From NCBI GenBank assembly GCA_025200525.1, contig CM045761.1, forward strand, positions 77,467,551 to 77,531,550: 64,000 nucleotides of DNA, written 5' to 3'. The notes beneath the pieces are model-generated. The model saw only the letters and a list, made by a program, of their open reading frames with translations. It was not told the DNA's origin and did no database searches. Positions 33,404 to 44,600 of this stretch are shown here, piece after piece. The stretch's first letter is position 1. Every line of letters starts with the position of its first letter. This DNA is from Camellia lanceoleosa (lineage: Eukaryota > Streptophyta > Magnoliopsida > Ericales > Theaceae). Made by a program: the position numbers and the translations under genes.

Positions 33404-34558
33404 ATGAAGGCATGCAAATTAATCAGGAAAGGGTGCCAGGGTTATTTGTGTTGTGTGCTATGTAAACAATCTGTGAATGTTGAACTGAACAATATCCCTA
33501 TTGTTAGAGAATTTCCAGACGTGTTTCCAAATAAATTACCAGGGGAATTGGTGGACAGGGAGATAGAGTTTACGATTGAAATTATGCCGGGCACCCAGCC
33601 TATTTCTAAAACTCCCTACGGAATGGCTACTGCTGAAATGAAAGAACTGAAAGAACAGTTACAAGACCTACTTGACAAAGGGTTTATCCAACCTAGCACT
33701 TCACCATGAGTGTTGTTTGTGAAAAAGAAAGATGGAACCTTGCGTTTGTGTATCGACTATCGAGAATTGAACAAGGTAACAATAAAGAATAAATATCCCC
33801 TACCTCGTATTGATGACCTGTTTGATCAGTTGCAGGGATCACAAGTATTTTCCAAAATTGATTTATTCGGATATCATTAGTTGAAAGTGAAAGCAGAAGA
33901 TGTTGAGAAAACCGCATTTCGAACAAGGTATGGCCATTATGAATTTCTTGTTATGCCATTTGGGGTAACTAATGCTCCTGCAGCGTTTATGGACTTAATG
34001 AACCGAATTTTTAAAACCTACCTTGATGAATTTGTTGTGGTCTTTATTGATGACATTTTGATATACTCCAAGAATAGACTTGGACATGAACATCATTTGA
34101 GGACTGTCCTGCAAACACTTAGAGAAAAGAAATTATTTGCCAAACTAAAGAAATGTGAATTTTGGTTGGATGAAGTCATATTTCTAGGACATGTGATCAA
34201 CAAAGACGGGATTTCAGTGGACCCACAGAAGATAGAGGCAATTGTGAATTGGCCTACACCGACAAACATAATGGAAGTCCGCAGTTTCATGGGCTTAGCC
34301 GGGTACTATAGGAGATTTGTGAAGGACTTCTCAAAAATAGTTGTCCCTCTTACCTACCTAACATGCAAAGGGCAACCATTTGAATGGGATGACGAAAGGG
34401 AAACTTCCTTTCATGAATTGAAAACAAGATTGACCACTGCACCAGTTTTGACACTACCGTCAGGTACGGAAAACTTTGTAATTTTCAGTGATGCATCTTA
34501 TAAAGGTTTGGGTTGTGTATTAATGCAGAATGGAAAGGTTATTGCTTATGCCTCTTGA
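33404..34558 (+). pseudogene. Chromovirus-like reverse transcriptase and start of RNase H
   Basis: Blocks in order: IVREFPDVFPNKLPGE, KELKEQLQDLLDKGFIQPS, a TGA at 33707, [23 protein letters not shown], then KIDLFGYH with a stop, [18 protein letters not shown], and the catalytic FIDDILIYS. RNase H begins [27 protein letters not shown] and then hits TGA (arginine position of the usual ASRQL). The EFPDVFP and ELPG words point to the Tekay/Del-type chromoviruses. Integrase and chromodomain are absent because the DNA passes straight into LTR repeats. Confidence 0.88.
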
Positions 34559-34565
34559 CAGTTGA

Positions 34566-34729
34566 GGCAACATGAATGAATGGACCAAAGGCCGTATGAT
34601 ACGAATAAATGGGCCAAAGGCCATTTGACACATATGATTGGGCCAAAGGCCGTCGGACAGGAATGGTTGCACCAAAGGCCGTCGGATATGAATGAATTAG
34701 GCCCAAGGTCGTTTGATGTGTTTGGAACC
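34566..34729 (+). repeat. Fragment of chromovirus LTR fused into RNase H
   Basis: Repeats of GAATGAATGGGCCAAAGGCC identical in type to 30926-31090, ending GTGTTTGGAACC like 31092-31103. The RNase H and LTR sequences share CAACATGAA at the joint. Confidence 0.85.
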
Positions 34730-36404
34730 TTTGGCTGTTGTAACCTCTCCCTTTAGCTTGACATTCTTGCTTTCACATGGTTTGAGCTTGCAAGTCAGTC
34801 TATCATTGATCTTGAACAAGTTCAGAGATTCATTGTAAAGCTTTTCATAAGCTTGTTATAGGTCATCGCCATGAAACTCATCATTGTCTTCCGAGGTTTC
34901 ATCATCTTCTTTTCCCTCCTCTTTCTTTTTGATCTCAACTAGTCGAGACACTAAAGCATAAAAGTTGATGGATGGTTATGAAGATGACTCACCACTTTCA
35001 TGGACTTGACTAAGAGTGTCCGATGCATCTTTGGCCTTCATGTGGTGAGCAATTTGTTGTTGTTCTTCTACAGAAATTGCTTCACGGATCGTAGTCAGAA
35101 CTCTTTGATTGCTTAGATTGTCAACACTTTTAGTATCCTCTTCAATTACTTGCCAACCTTTAGGGTCATGAGCTCTAAAATACATCCTCATTCGTATCTT
35201 CCAAAATAAGTAATCACTCTCATCAAAGGTAGGAGCACGTGCAAACTATGACCACGAGCAAACTCAACTGGCTTTGGAGATGCTTAAGTGACAGTAGACC
35301 AGAATTCCATGTAAGCACTATCCCTGTCCTCACTGGAATCGGTTTCTTCAGGTTCTTACTCTAACCCGCTTTCATCATCCTAAGTCACAGTATAGACTCT
35401 CTTGCGATTCCTTTTTGATGGACATTCAAGTGCAATATGTCCAAATCCTTCACATTCATAACACTTGACACCTTGCCCCTTTACAGTCTTTTTCTCAGTA
35501 TTAGGAGCAACTTTTGGTGGAAGAGTTTTGAATTTTTCGTTACCCTTATCTTTTGAGCTAGAGTCCTTCAAATTCAGCTTCTTTTTCTTTAATTTTTTTT
35601 TTTAACTATTTGGTAAACATAGCCGTCATTTCGTACTCTAGATCAAACTCAACCTCAAGGGTCTTAGCAGTCTCATGAGCACTGGTAAAAGCCACACTAT
35701 CTTTTTATTTTTTCTTAGAAATCTGGTGGGCCTCATAAGTCTGCAAGTTTCCAACCAACTGATGAAGCTTGAGGGTATCAACATTTTGAGCCTCCTCGAT
35801 AGCTGTAACTTTTGATTAGAACCTCTCGGGTAAAGACCTCAAAATTTTTCCAACAACCTTAGTTTTAGGGATTTTTTCACCGAGAGTGAAATAGGAATTC
35901 ATGATGTCACTAAGTTTAGCATAAAAATCATCAAACTTCTCATCATCATACATAAAAAGAGTTTTAAAAGAGGAGGTGGGATGTTGAAGTTTTGATCTTT
36001 TTACAATAGTAGTACACTCATGAATAGTTTCAAGAATGTCCCAAGCCTCTTTTGCTACATCACATGTACAGATACGACGAAACTCTTCAAGTGTGACGGA
36101 GCAAAAGAGGGAATTGAGAGCTTTACCGTTCCAACTCGAGTTTTGATAATCGGTTGCATACCATCAATTGAGTGGTTTGGGAATATCAGCACCATCAATG
36201 GTGACAAGAAGTTCACTCCACCCATAGAGTATACAGTGCCAAACTTTCTCATTGATAGATTTTAAAAATGCCCTCATACGAGCTTTCCAATAAGAATAAT
36301 TTGTACCTTCGACTAACGGAGGTCTATGGGTCGAGTTACCTTCGTAAATTGAATCTATATCACAAATCACACTCCTATAGTTTTGAGAAAAACAAAGAGT
36401 GACA
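34730..36404 (-). pseudogene. Ty1/copia gag and start of pol (fragment)
   Basis: Minus-strand reading from 36418: HRPPLVEGTNYSYWKARMRAF (copia gag start), then LGEKIPKTKVVGKILRSLPERF and NVDTLKLHQLVGNLQTYE (UBN2-type gag), then a zinc knuckle CYECEGFGHIALEC (about 35440-35480), and a later FMAMT and LKPC region near 34750-34860. Numerous stops are present. The element is cut at 34730 where it meets the chromovirus LTR scrap, so protease, integrase and reverse transcriptase are absent. Gag of copia elements packages their RNA. Confidence 0.82.
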
Positions 36405-36417
36405 TGCTCTAATACCA
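36405..36417 (-). promoter_or_regulatory. Primer binding site of the copia element
   Basis: On the minus strand TGGTATTAGAGCA, one base from the initiator tRNA-Met complement, two bases from the LTR end. Confidence 0.85.
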
Positions 36418-37030
36418 ATTGAAAAATCTAAGTGATTTGTGATTAGATCAAGATTTAATTATAACAATTCCCAAACGATTAAAACTAGCAATCTAAATCA
36501 TCTACCACATACGAAAGTGATTTAGATTGTCGCTTCAAAAAAAAAATAAATCGACACAAATGATTTTTACGTGAAAAAACCACAATTGGAGCACCTCCAA
36601 TTATGATTAAAAAAACTACAGGCAAAACCCACAAATCAATCCACTATGAAAGGATGACAGAGTACAAATATGTAAAACAAATTACCTAAATACTGTCAAT
36701 TTGTCTTCAATAATCTGTATCTCTTTCATCGTAAACTTCGTCTCGGAATTGATTAGAATGATGTTGAATCCACAACATCCGTTGTTGAATTAACGACTGA
36801 ACACAGCATCAAACTCTTTCGAATACTCCACGCTTGAAACTCCGGATTCCACTGAAGAAGAACACTCTTGAAGTCAATTGATCAAACAACTCTTTGATGT
36901 AACTTCGTCAAACCATGAGTATTATACTCAATCAAACATCAAAGAAAACTAGGAAAATAGCCCCATAAGAAAACCCTAGAACGCTCAAAGAAGATCTGGA
37001 AGCTGTAACCCTAAAAACGGATTGAAACAT

Positions 37031-37040
37031 ATATTTATAG
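37031..37040 (-). promoter_or_regulatory. TATA box of copia LTR
   Basis: CTATAAATAT on the minus strand, about 20 bp downstream of the first palindrome unit. Confidence 0.6.
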
Positions 37041-37059
37041 AAAACAAGGGCGTGATCCC

Positions 37060-37244
37060 TGCTCGAGCGCAGGACTTGGCTCTCAAGCAGTGTCACTAAA
37101 ATACGTGTGGCTAGACAGGGTATCTGCTCGAGCGTTGGACCTTACGCTCTAGTGTAAAATCATATCTCCTAGTAGTTTTGTAGACAAGCCAAACTTTTGA
37201 GAGTGTGCAAACTCCGCTCAAGTGCAGCTTGTCTCGCTCAAGCG
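37060..37244. repeat. Paired-palindrome array in copia LTR
   Basis: Three units of motif(10)-spacer(10)-motif(10): 37060/37080 (TGCTCGAGCG...CTCTCAAGCA), 37125/37145 (TGCTCGAGCG...CGCTCTAGTG) and 37215/37235 (CGCTCAAGTG...CGCTCAAGCG). Same consensus and spacing as the chromovirus LTR array, although the two elements belong to different superfamilies. Confidence 0.88.
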
Positions 37245-37326
37245 GGAAGACCAAAAAACAAGGAAAAATTACAACTCAATTAAACTAAGCTTGTTCGCAG
37301 AATTGGCAACAAGTAGGGACCTAACA

Positions 37327-40300
37327 CGTATTACACTTAAATCGTCAATTCAACTTCCAAAACTTTAAAACCCTAATTTCCTTTACATGTTATTTGAAAA
37401 TCTCCTCAAAATGAGCATTTTATGTAATAGAAATTACCACCTATCTATCCACAAGATAATATTGAAGAGAAGCAAGGAAAATCCCTACCTCAAGAAAGAA
37501 GAGGAAGAGACCCAAAATTTTAACTTTAGCAAAATAGCAATCCACTTGGATGGATAAAAAGTCCTCGGTATGCTCTTTGTTTTGATATAAGGAACATGGG
37601 GTGAAAAATGAGAGGAAGGAGATGAAAATCAAGCTTGAAAGCTTGAAACTCTCAACAATGGTAGAAAAGGAGAAGAAGAGAGAAAAATGAGAGAAAATGA
37701 GCAAAAATAAATTTTTATACTGGCTGATCACAAACAGACCGCTTGCGCACAACTTCTTATGCTCGAGTGAATAACACAAACTTGAAGACATCGCTCAAGT
37801 GAGAATTCCACTGCTCGAGTGAAAAAAAGAGAAGCCCTAGAAGTTTTGCAGAACTATAGTGAAAATACTGAGAGTTAGTATTCTACGCTTGAGCAACCAT
37901 TGATGTGCTCAAACGATCTCGCCTAAAAACCTGCGAAATACTGGGAGCTACAAATCACTACTCGAGCGACCAAATGACCGCTCAAGCAGTCACCTAAAAA
38001 CAGTTGTTACACAATCTTATGATTTCCTTTAATCACACTTGATCTCTCTAAATCTTCTTTTAAGACCCTTGCAAGGCTTAAGGTTGTCAAGTGGAACAAC
38101 ATTTTCAGTTGTCACCTCTTGAAGCAATTTATGAAAAATCACAATAGAATTTCACTATTCTGATTTTCCAAAAACTAAACTTAACACTAGAATATCAAAA
38201 GTCTAAAATTTAATTCAATATTGATCTCATCACTTACCCTAGAATCGAACATATTTAGGAAAGTTTCTAGGAAGGCTAGAAGGGCCACACCGGTCCCACT
38301 TAAGACCCGGTTAACCTTAGACAAAACTTTCAAGAGTATGTTGACTCCTAGTCCATGGGAAACAAATTTAGAATTAAATTTTTCAGGGGATAAATTAGGT
38401 TAAAAAAAAATCAAATTCCAAGCAAATAAAAATTGCTACATGAATTACACCGCTCCTAAAAGTTAACCAATACTCCTGGAACAGAGCATATTATTTCTAA
38501 ATAAAAATCATAAATATTTAAGCAGATGCTAAAATTTTGTTTCTTCTCCCAAAACCAAAACACTTTGGAAATAATCAAATTACAACCAAAGACTTTCTCA
38601 AAACTTGGTTTCCTACCACTTTGGGAATAAAAAGATTGACTCCAAAGATTTCCTATAAGCACAAAGGTTTGAAACCAAATCCATCTTAGTTGTTGTTTTT
38701 GAACATAACTCAAAAATACTCTTTAGCCAAGGCTAAACACTTTGGTTTCTATTACAGAAAACCAAAACACTTTGGGAATAATAAAATTAATCCCAAAGAA
38801 TTTCTTCAAACCTAAAGGTTTATAATTTATTTCTCTCCCCATTTACTTTCACCATGGTGAAACTATTACAAACTAGAAATTAAAATACTACAAATTGAAA
38901 TACAACTATTATAATTAAAAATTGTCCAAATTTACAAAAACAGAATTCACGGTTACATCCGGAATGGTCTGTTTAGCCAAGAACACACAACCGTGTAGGT
39001 TCATTCGGACTCCTTTGAGACGTTCTTATATCGTCGGAAAGCTCTCGACAAGATGAATCTCTTGAAATTCTCAAAACATAAAATCCAACTCGCCTTTTTT
39101 TCTAGAATTTAATTAATCGAATTGAATTGAAATGGTTCACAAACGAAATAAATTTGAAATAAAACTGAACTATAAAGTGAATAATTAAATTCACAAATAT
39201 GTCCAAAAATTTAAAGGTCCAATATAATGTCTTATTCTACACAAAGGTAATCCTGTTCAAATAAAAAATTAGTAGTCCATTTACTAATTCCAATTTGTTT
39301 TGTTTGTTCGTATTACATATGCTCTGTTTTCATTTAAATAAACCTGTAGAGAAAGTTAACTACAAAAGGAAACAAATAACATGCAAATCAAATAAATTAG
39401 TAAGAATCTTAACAAATAAAATTCTTATTTTATTTTATCAATTCTTAGTAACTTATGCACTAACAACCAAATTACTCATGCAATAACAACTAATTAACAT
39501 AAAATAAATTGTATGAATAAATTACTAAAAATGAACAACTCATAACTCTTAGTACTTAGATTAATTTTAATTCCAAAAGTCACTAGAATAAAACTATAAT
39601 AAAACTAAATTATTTTATCAAAACCTATTTATATGAATCTGTTTTAAGATTGCTAGTATTTTTCCATAATAATATAAGAAAAATATATAAAATAAAATAA
39701 ATAGAAATGAAAAAACAATTTTATTATTATTAAAAAATGAAATACAGAATAAATTACAGTACTAAAAATACATAAATCTACTAGATTACATCATGGAACA
39801 TGTTACAAGATGGATTCCCATGAACATATAAAATAATATGCAAGAAATAGTTTAAATCTAAAAGTTTAAAGAACAAAAGATTAGAGATACAAACTGAAAC
39901 TTGTGTGATACCACAGTTTCCTTAAAACAGTTTCACCGCCTCTCAATGAATGCTAGAGGTACGCTGGTGTCTGTCTCCCAAGATACAATAGTCCAAACCA
40001 GCTAATGCAAAAGAACCTTCTGAATAGCTTCGGTGAACTTGACAATGGAGCATTCTCTCTAACAAAAACCAAAGAAGGGCTAGCAAAAGAAGATAGGAAA
40101 AATTTTCTTCGGTGGAAAAAATAAAAATAAAAATAAAAATCTCCAACTTTTTATCTGAAAGCACCATCTCAGTTTCCATGACAAAACCTCTCTAAAAAAA
40201 ACCTACCAAGTTGGAGAAGAAAGGTCTCTATTTATACTAGTAGGGGAGAGCCTTAGCCATGAAGGCTATACATCAATAGGGCCATCAAATGCCATTCACC

Positions 40301-40640
40301 AAAGCCATCAACTCTAACCGTGAGGGCCAAAGTTACAAAGGTCGAAAACCTATGGCCAGTGACACGGTCATCAAAAGATGAGAGTTACAAAAACTTACAT
40401 TTCTCATGTGCTTAATATATACAAATAAATATGTGTATAATGATGTTTGATTAAACTAACTAGATGGATCACAAAGTGGATACTAATGTTGGGTCATACC
40501 CGATCCAAGTCCAATTCTCAAACACATGTACAAGTTAAGCCCAACACAACATAGCTTAGCCTAAGCTCATGATTAAGTCCAAGTCCAAGTCTAAGACCAA
40601 ACCCAACACATGCACAGGCACAAGCCTAGGCACAGTCCAA
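37327..40640 (-). other. AT-rich LTR-like DNA of unknown class, minus orientation
   Basis: No protein family is recognised. There are two promoter-like sites on the minus strand: GTATAAAAA at 37712-37720, preceded upstream by a paired-palindrome array, and TATAAATAG near 40228-40236, followed by a leader with a short open frame (39943-40179, METEMVLSDKK). The region also has the phrase CGTCGGAAAGCTCTCGACAA near 39034, common in plant LTR-type repeats. The copia LTR ends at 37326 and may have inserted into this element. The stretch between 38400 and 39900 holds only AT-rich sequence without a gene. Confidence 0.4.
37740..37988. repeat. Paired-palindrome array upstream of an unassigned TATA box
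   Basis: Four units of strict 10-10-10 form: 37740/37760 (CGCTTGCGCA...TGCTCGAGTG), 37792/37812, 37886/37906 and 37959/37979 (TACTCGAGCG...CGCTCAAGCA). Minus-strand TATA follows at 37720. Confidence 0.88.
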
Positions 40641-40650
40641 ACCAAGATTA

Positions 40651-40735
40651 AGGCCCTGTTTGGTATAGTTGTAAGCAAGTGACTATAGATTATAGGCCCA
40701 ATCCATACAAAGATTAAGGCCCTGTTTGGGTACAA
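40651..40735. repeat. Terminal-repeat words AGGCCCTGTTTGG, two copies
   Basis: GATTAAGGCCCTGTTTGG occurs at 40646 and again at 40712, each preceded by TTA. GGCCCTGTTTGG is typical of PIF/Harbinger-type ends with TTA target duplications. The second is probably the left end of the adjacent Harbinger element; the first may be a remnant of another insertion. Confidence 0.5.
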
Positions 40736-42195
40736 AGAACCAAAAAAAAAAAAAAAACAAAATAAAACAAAACAAAACAAAACAAAACAATAAAAGGGAC
40801 TAGACCCTAACAAAAGGTGAACCAACAGTCAACAATGAGCAATTTTGCTAGTTTTCTCTACAAATTGACATACAAATATTACGTCTCCTCACTTCCATCT
40901 CATTGTCATCAGATTGAATATGACTTCCATGGCGTGTCTCTTGTGACATTGACCCTCCTTCATCAATAGGCATATAATCACTGAATTTATCATAAGATTC
41001 AAATTGGACGTCTGGTAGCTTACTTTGCCTGATAAAACCATGAATTGTCATTGTTGCATAAACAAATTTTACTTGAGTTGGCCACCCATAGTTTGGTGCG
41101 ATATCCTTCATCATCTACTATCTTGATTTCCAAACCCCAAATGTTCTTTCTATTAAACTTCTAAGTGATGAATGTGATTGGTTAAATATCTCTTCTGCAT
41201 TTTGGAGAGGTTAACCAATTTGAAATTCAGCTAAATGGTATCATTCTCCTTTGTAGGGTGCAAGATATCCCTTTGTATTAGGATACCCAGAATCCACCAA
41301 GTAAAACTTATCTACATGATACCCAAAATGAAATTAATTAAAGCAACTTATAATAAATATATATATATATATATATCAAAAGATGTGAGTGTCATGCATC
41401 TACTATAGTAAACAATTATAAAATACCTCATTGCGGTTTTGGGAAATTACGACTAGGGTTCCTAATTGTATCCAAGATTATTTGAGTATTGTGTCCACTT
41501 CCTTCCCATCTTGGCAAGCAAAATGTGAAACACATATCAAAGTCACATGTGGCCATTATGTTTTGTGTCGCATACTCCTTTCTACCTATTAAGCGGGGTT
41601 GTTTATCTGGAGAAATATATGCTTTGATGTGTGTTCCAGCGATTGCCCCAATGCAATCTTATTGAAAATTAATACATAAAAATATTTTTATTAATTATTG
41701 GAATCATCCTAACTACATTAATATGCAACAAAAAATTCACAATTGTAAGTAATTATTACCTTGAAGTGAGGATAGTATCTGCGGTTTCTTCTTATGTATG
41801 TATGCACATCATTACTTGGTTGTGGCTTTACCCAATCAATAGACATCATTATAGCAGCTTTTAACACCTTGTGGGAGTATTTCAATATTGTCTCTCCCAA
41901 GTGTTGAAATCTTTCTTGGACATTTCTATTTCAAATGTCACCACCAACAATATACAAAAATATTGCCACCTGCTCTTGAATCTGAACTTTTTTACTAGTT
42001 TTAAGGCCATACCTAGAATGTAACAAATCACACAATTGGTAGGACAAATCTCTATCCATTCGAAAATTTTCATAACATCTTTTTCGATTTTCCTCTTGTA
42101 ATTCTACCATCCATTGCCACAGTATTAGAGAAGATATCCTACATGGTTCTTTAATCAAATAATTTTTGGCATATGCCACTGCAACTGTTTCTACT
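40717..42195 (-). pseudogene. PIF/Harbinger transposase, truncated and catalytically damaged
   Basis: Minus-strand exons read LIKEPCRISSLILWQWMVELQ, RCYENFRMDRDLSYQLCDLL and QVAIFLYIVG (about 41931-42190), then GETILKYSHKVLKAA and RRNRRYYPHFK (41718-41900), then DCIGAIAGTHIKAYIS to RNPSRNFPKPQ (about 41420-41667), and KFYLVDSGYPNTKGYLAPYKGE, SLIERTFGVWKSR and KDIAPNYGWPTQVKFVYATM (about 40860-41310). These are the HARBI1-type DDE blocks. The first catalytic Asp of GAIDGTH is Ala here, while the LVDSGYP Asp and the LIER Glu remain. Stops occur in the last exon. The 5' part is cut off at 42195 by a Tat LTR. Confidence 0.8.
41353..41376. repeat. (TA)n microsatellite
   Basis: A run of about 12 TA units inside an intron-like gap of the Harbinger gene. 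Confidence 0.9.
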
Positions 42196-42784
42196 TGTAG
42201 ACACCCCCATTTTTTACCACCCTTAAGACTTAGGCACCTCAGGTTGATCACTTGATGATGAAAGTTATGTTGTACAATTGTTCAAGTTCTTCAACAAAAG
42301 AGCTTCAGTTTTGATGCTTCCTTAAACCCCATTTTAACCAAAACTATTTTAGACCTTAAAACCCTCTTTTTCAAAATATGTTTTCCAAATATTTCTATGA
42401 TATTCTGAGGCTTGCATTTCAGTTAAAATATTGCACTTTTCAGTAAACTGAGTAAGGACAAAGTGGAAATAAATGGAAGGGAGGTGAACTATTTGAAAAA
42501 TATTTAAAACATCTTATTTATAGGTTTGGAGTTAAAGGGAATAGGAGGGGAGGAAAGAAAACCAGTTGGGGAAAAGGTTGGGCATCAATCCGTTAGGATA
42601 GAAATGAGCAGCCTTCACTAAATTAGTCATATATCTTTTCACACTTAAAATTTATATATGAGGCCACCACAATTGGAAATTATACTTTCAGGGCTTCAAT
42701 TTAGACACAAGAATCACCTAAAATCGAGTCCGAATGAGGAATATATGCGCATTTCAGGTCAGGCCTAAAAGCATATTTTTGTGT

Positions 42785-42965
42785 ACGGCCGGCCACTCTT
42801 TATGTACAGCCATACAAGTATTTGGCAAGCCGTCCAGGTGTCCCGAGAGGTAGTTTTTTATAGCCAAGTGCCCCCATTAGTGTATGGACGTGCCCTTTAG
42901 TGGCCGGCCAGCCACTTGTGTCAAAAAATAGATATTTTGTTGCCAATTGTGCCAGTTGTCTCCAC
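42785..42965. repeat. Palindromic array in TatY LTR
   Basis: GTACGGCCGGCCAC, then GTACAGCC 21 bp later and GGCAAGCC 20 bp after that; the array continues more loosely to GTGGCCGGCCAGCCAC. A TATA box follows about 60 bp downstream. Confidence 0.7.
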
Positions 42966-43026
42966 AGGTGCATGCACTGCACTTGCTATCTCTATACTGA
43001 TATTTCCAGGATAGGAAAATGTTTTT

Positions 43027-43036
43027 CTATATATAG
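43027..43036 (+). promoter_or_regulatory. TATA box of TatY LTR
   Basis: CTATATATAG, about 60 bp after the palindromic array. Confidence 0.6.
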
Positions 43037-43828
43037 ATGACCACCCCCCTTGGTTTTAGGTTAGAAAAAATTCCAAAGACTTCAAAACTTGCATAGCACT
43101 CTCTCTCTATCTTGCAACCTACACACTCTCTCTCTACACTTCCTAAACCAAAAATTGGGCTCTTCTTCCTGAGGTTCTTGAGCTCAAATGTCAAACCCTA
43201 AGAATGAGAACTTGTTGTTTTGTGAACAAAAGTGTTACTCCTCGTCAAGAGGTATAACTAGTAGCTCCTTTGCACTACTTTTTTTTCTATCTTTTCTTAC
43301 TGTTTTTGGGCTGTTTAGAGGGGTTAATCACCCTTCTTTATACCATGTCTCCTAAGCCTTCCCCCTTGTGTTTTCCATCTCTTCATCAACTTTTTTTCAA
43401 CTTTTTACCACTGATTTTCAAAGATTTTTAGAGGCTAAAAATGTTGTTTTGAAGTCCCAAAAGTGAAAGGGTTAGCCTTCCCTCCTTATGCTTGTTTACT
43501 CTCTCAATTTCCTCAATATTGAAGCTAGCTTTTTCAAACTTTACCATATGAATTTCAGTGCTATTTTTGACCGTTATAGGACTGTTTTAGGTTGTTAGTT
43601 TCATTTATGCTTTGTATAGCATGTTTATAGTGTAATAGTCCTCACAGGTTTGGTGTTTTAGGCATTAGACACCAACCTATTTCAGTTTATAGTATTTATT
43701 TAGTGCTTTACATACTTATGTTCACCTCTAGTCGCCTCTGCACTCCCCCTCTTTTCTTGGCATTTTGTTTGTTTTGAGAGTTGCTTCAAAATGAGCGTTG
43801 TTTAAACTTCAAAGATTACCTTGTGCTT

Positions 43829-44056
43829 AATGGTTTAATCTCTAGAGAGGGACCAAGTGCGGATAGTGGTGCAGAACCTTGAGCCTGATATGTTAGAAAA
43901 GTTAATAGTCGCTCCACTATTCACTTTCAAAAATTTGCATGAATTAGGGGTTCAGATTGAGAGTGCATTTAACAGAGGGATTATTCCTAGAGCAACCGAA
44001 CCAACAAGGAGAGTGAGTCAATTCAAGACATCCGTAGAACACGCATTCAACTAAGG
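43829..44056 (+). pseudogene. Tat gag scrap
   Basis: The plus-strand reading ERDQVRIVVQNLEPDMLEKLIV, FTFKNLHELGVQIESAF and GIIPRATEP is the part of Tat gag just after the RWRAKA block. It is flanked on both sides by LTR-derived DNA with no leader or PBS, so it was joined by deletion or recombination. Confidence 0.75.
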
Positions 44057-44084
44057 AATTTTGAAATTGACATTGACTAGTATA

Positions 44085-44600
44085 ATGAGCCGAACCCTTA
44101 TGCATGCAAGACGAATGGATGCAAGTCATGGAAAATGCTAATTAAAACATGATGCTCTATGCTATCTGTCATAAGCAGGTAAATAAAAGGGAGAAAGATG
44201 TGAGGTTGGAAGACATACACATTATTACACTTTTGCCCTAGCACAGGAGGGTCCGAATAAATGTCCTAACTAATTTAAGCTAATTAACTAGCTATTACAA
44301 ACCAAATGGAAATAAATTAACTACACTAGCTAATTATTACATATTAAAATTAACTACTTAATTACAACATAAGATTAATTAACTAAGCTATTACAAAATT
44401 CTAAGGAAGTAACTCACTAATTAATTTTACACTAATTAAACCCGAGTGGCGGTTAAAGAACCATGCATGCCAATACGATCATCCTCCCGGAAATGCCTCT
44501 ATTTTACTACCAGAACTATTCTGTTTGCAGAAAATGCCTCTATTTTGCCACTGCTTCTGCTCTGTTTAGGCTTCAAACATATATTCATTTCACTTTTCCT
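44085..44600 (-). repeat. Inverted Tat LTR scrap
   Basis: ATGCATGCAAGACGAATGGATGC, AAAAGGGAGAAAG and GAGGTTGGAAGACAT match 45720-45840 of the TatB LTR in the same (inverted) orientation, followed by the same TTAATTAACTA-rich patch. It is a separate partial copy. Bases 44600-44811 contain CTCTCTCTCT-rich DNA of unknown origin. Confidence 0.6.

Larger units (their letters stand above)
36420..37326 (-). repeat. Copia 5' LTR (907 bp)
   Basis: Ends TGTTAGGTCC...(minus) and TTTTTCA next to the PBS. The minus-strand TATA box CTATAAATAT stands at 37031-37040, with the paired-palindrome array 37060-37244 just upstream. A short T-rich R/U5 follows. No second LTR is in the window. Confidence 0.82.
42196..43770 (+). 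repeat. Tat-type LTR fragment, third family (TatY)
   Basis: Begins TGTAGACACCCCCATTTTTTACCACCCTTAAGACTT, close to the TatX LTR start. It contains a palindromic array (42785-42965), a TATA box CTATATATAG (43027-43036) and a TTTTAGGTTAG leader like TatX. It disrupts the Harbinger gene. The 3' end is not identifiable; the sequence passes into a gag scrap without a PBS. Confidence 0.7.

Noticed and set aside
40651..40735. A complete MITE between the two AGGCCCTGTTTGG words
   Set aside because: The two words are in direct, not inverted, orientation and only 66 bp apart.
43020..43210. A host gene 5' end (TATA, CT-rich leader)
   Set aside because: The start of the region matches the TatX LTR and the following DNA is LTR-like; no coding exon follows.
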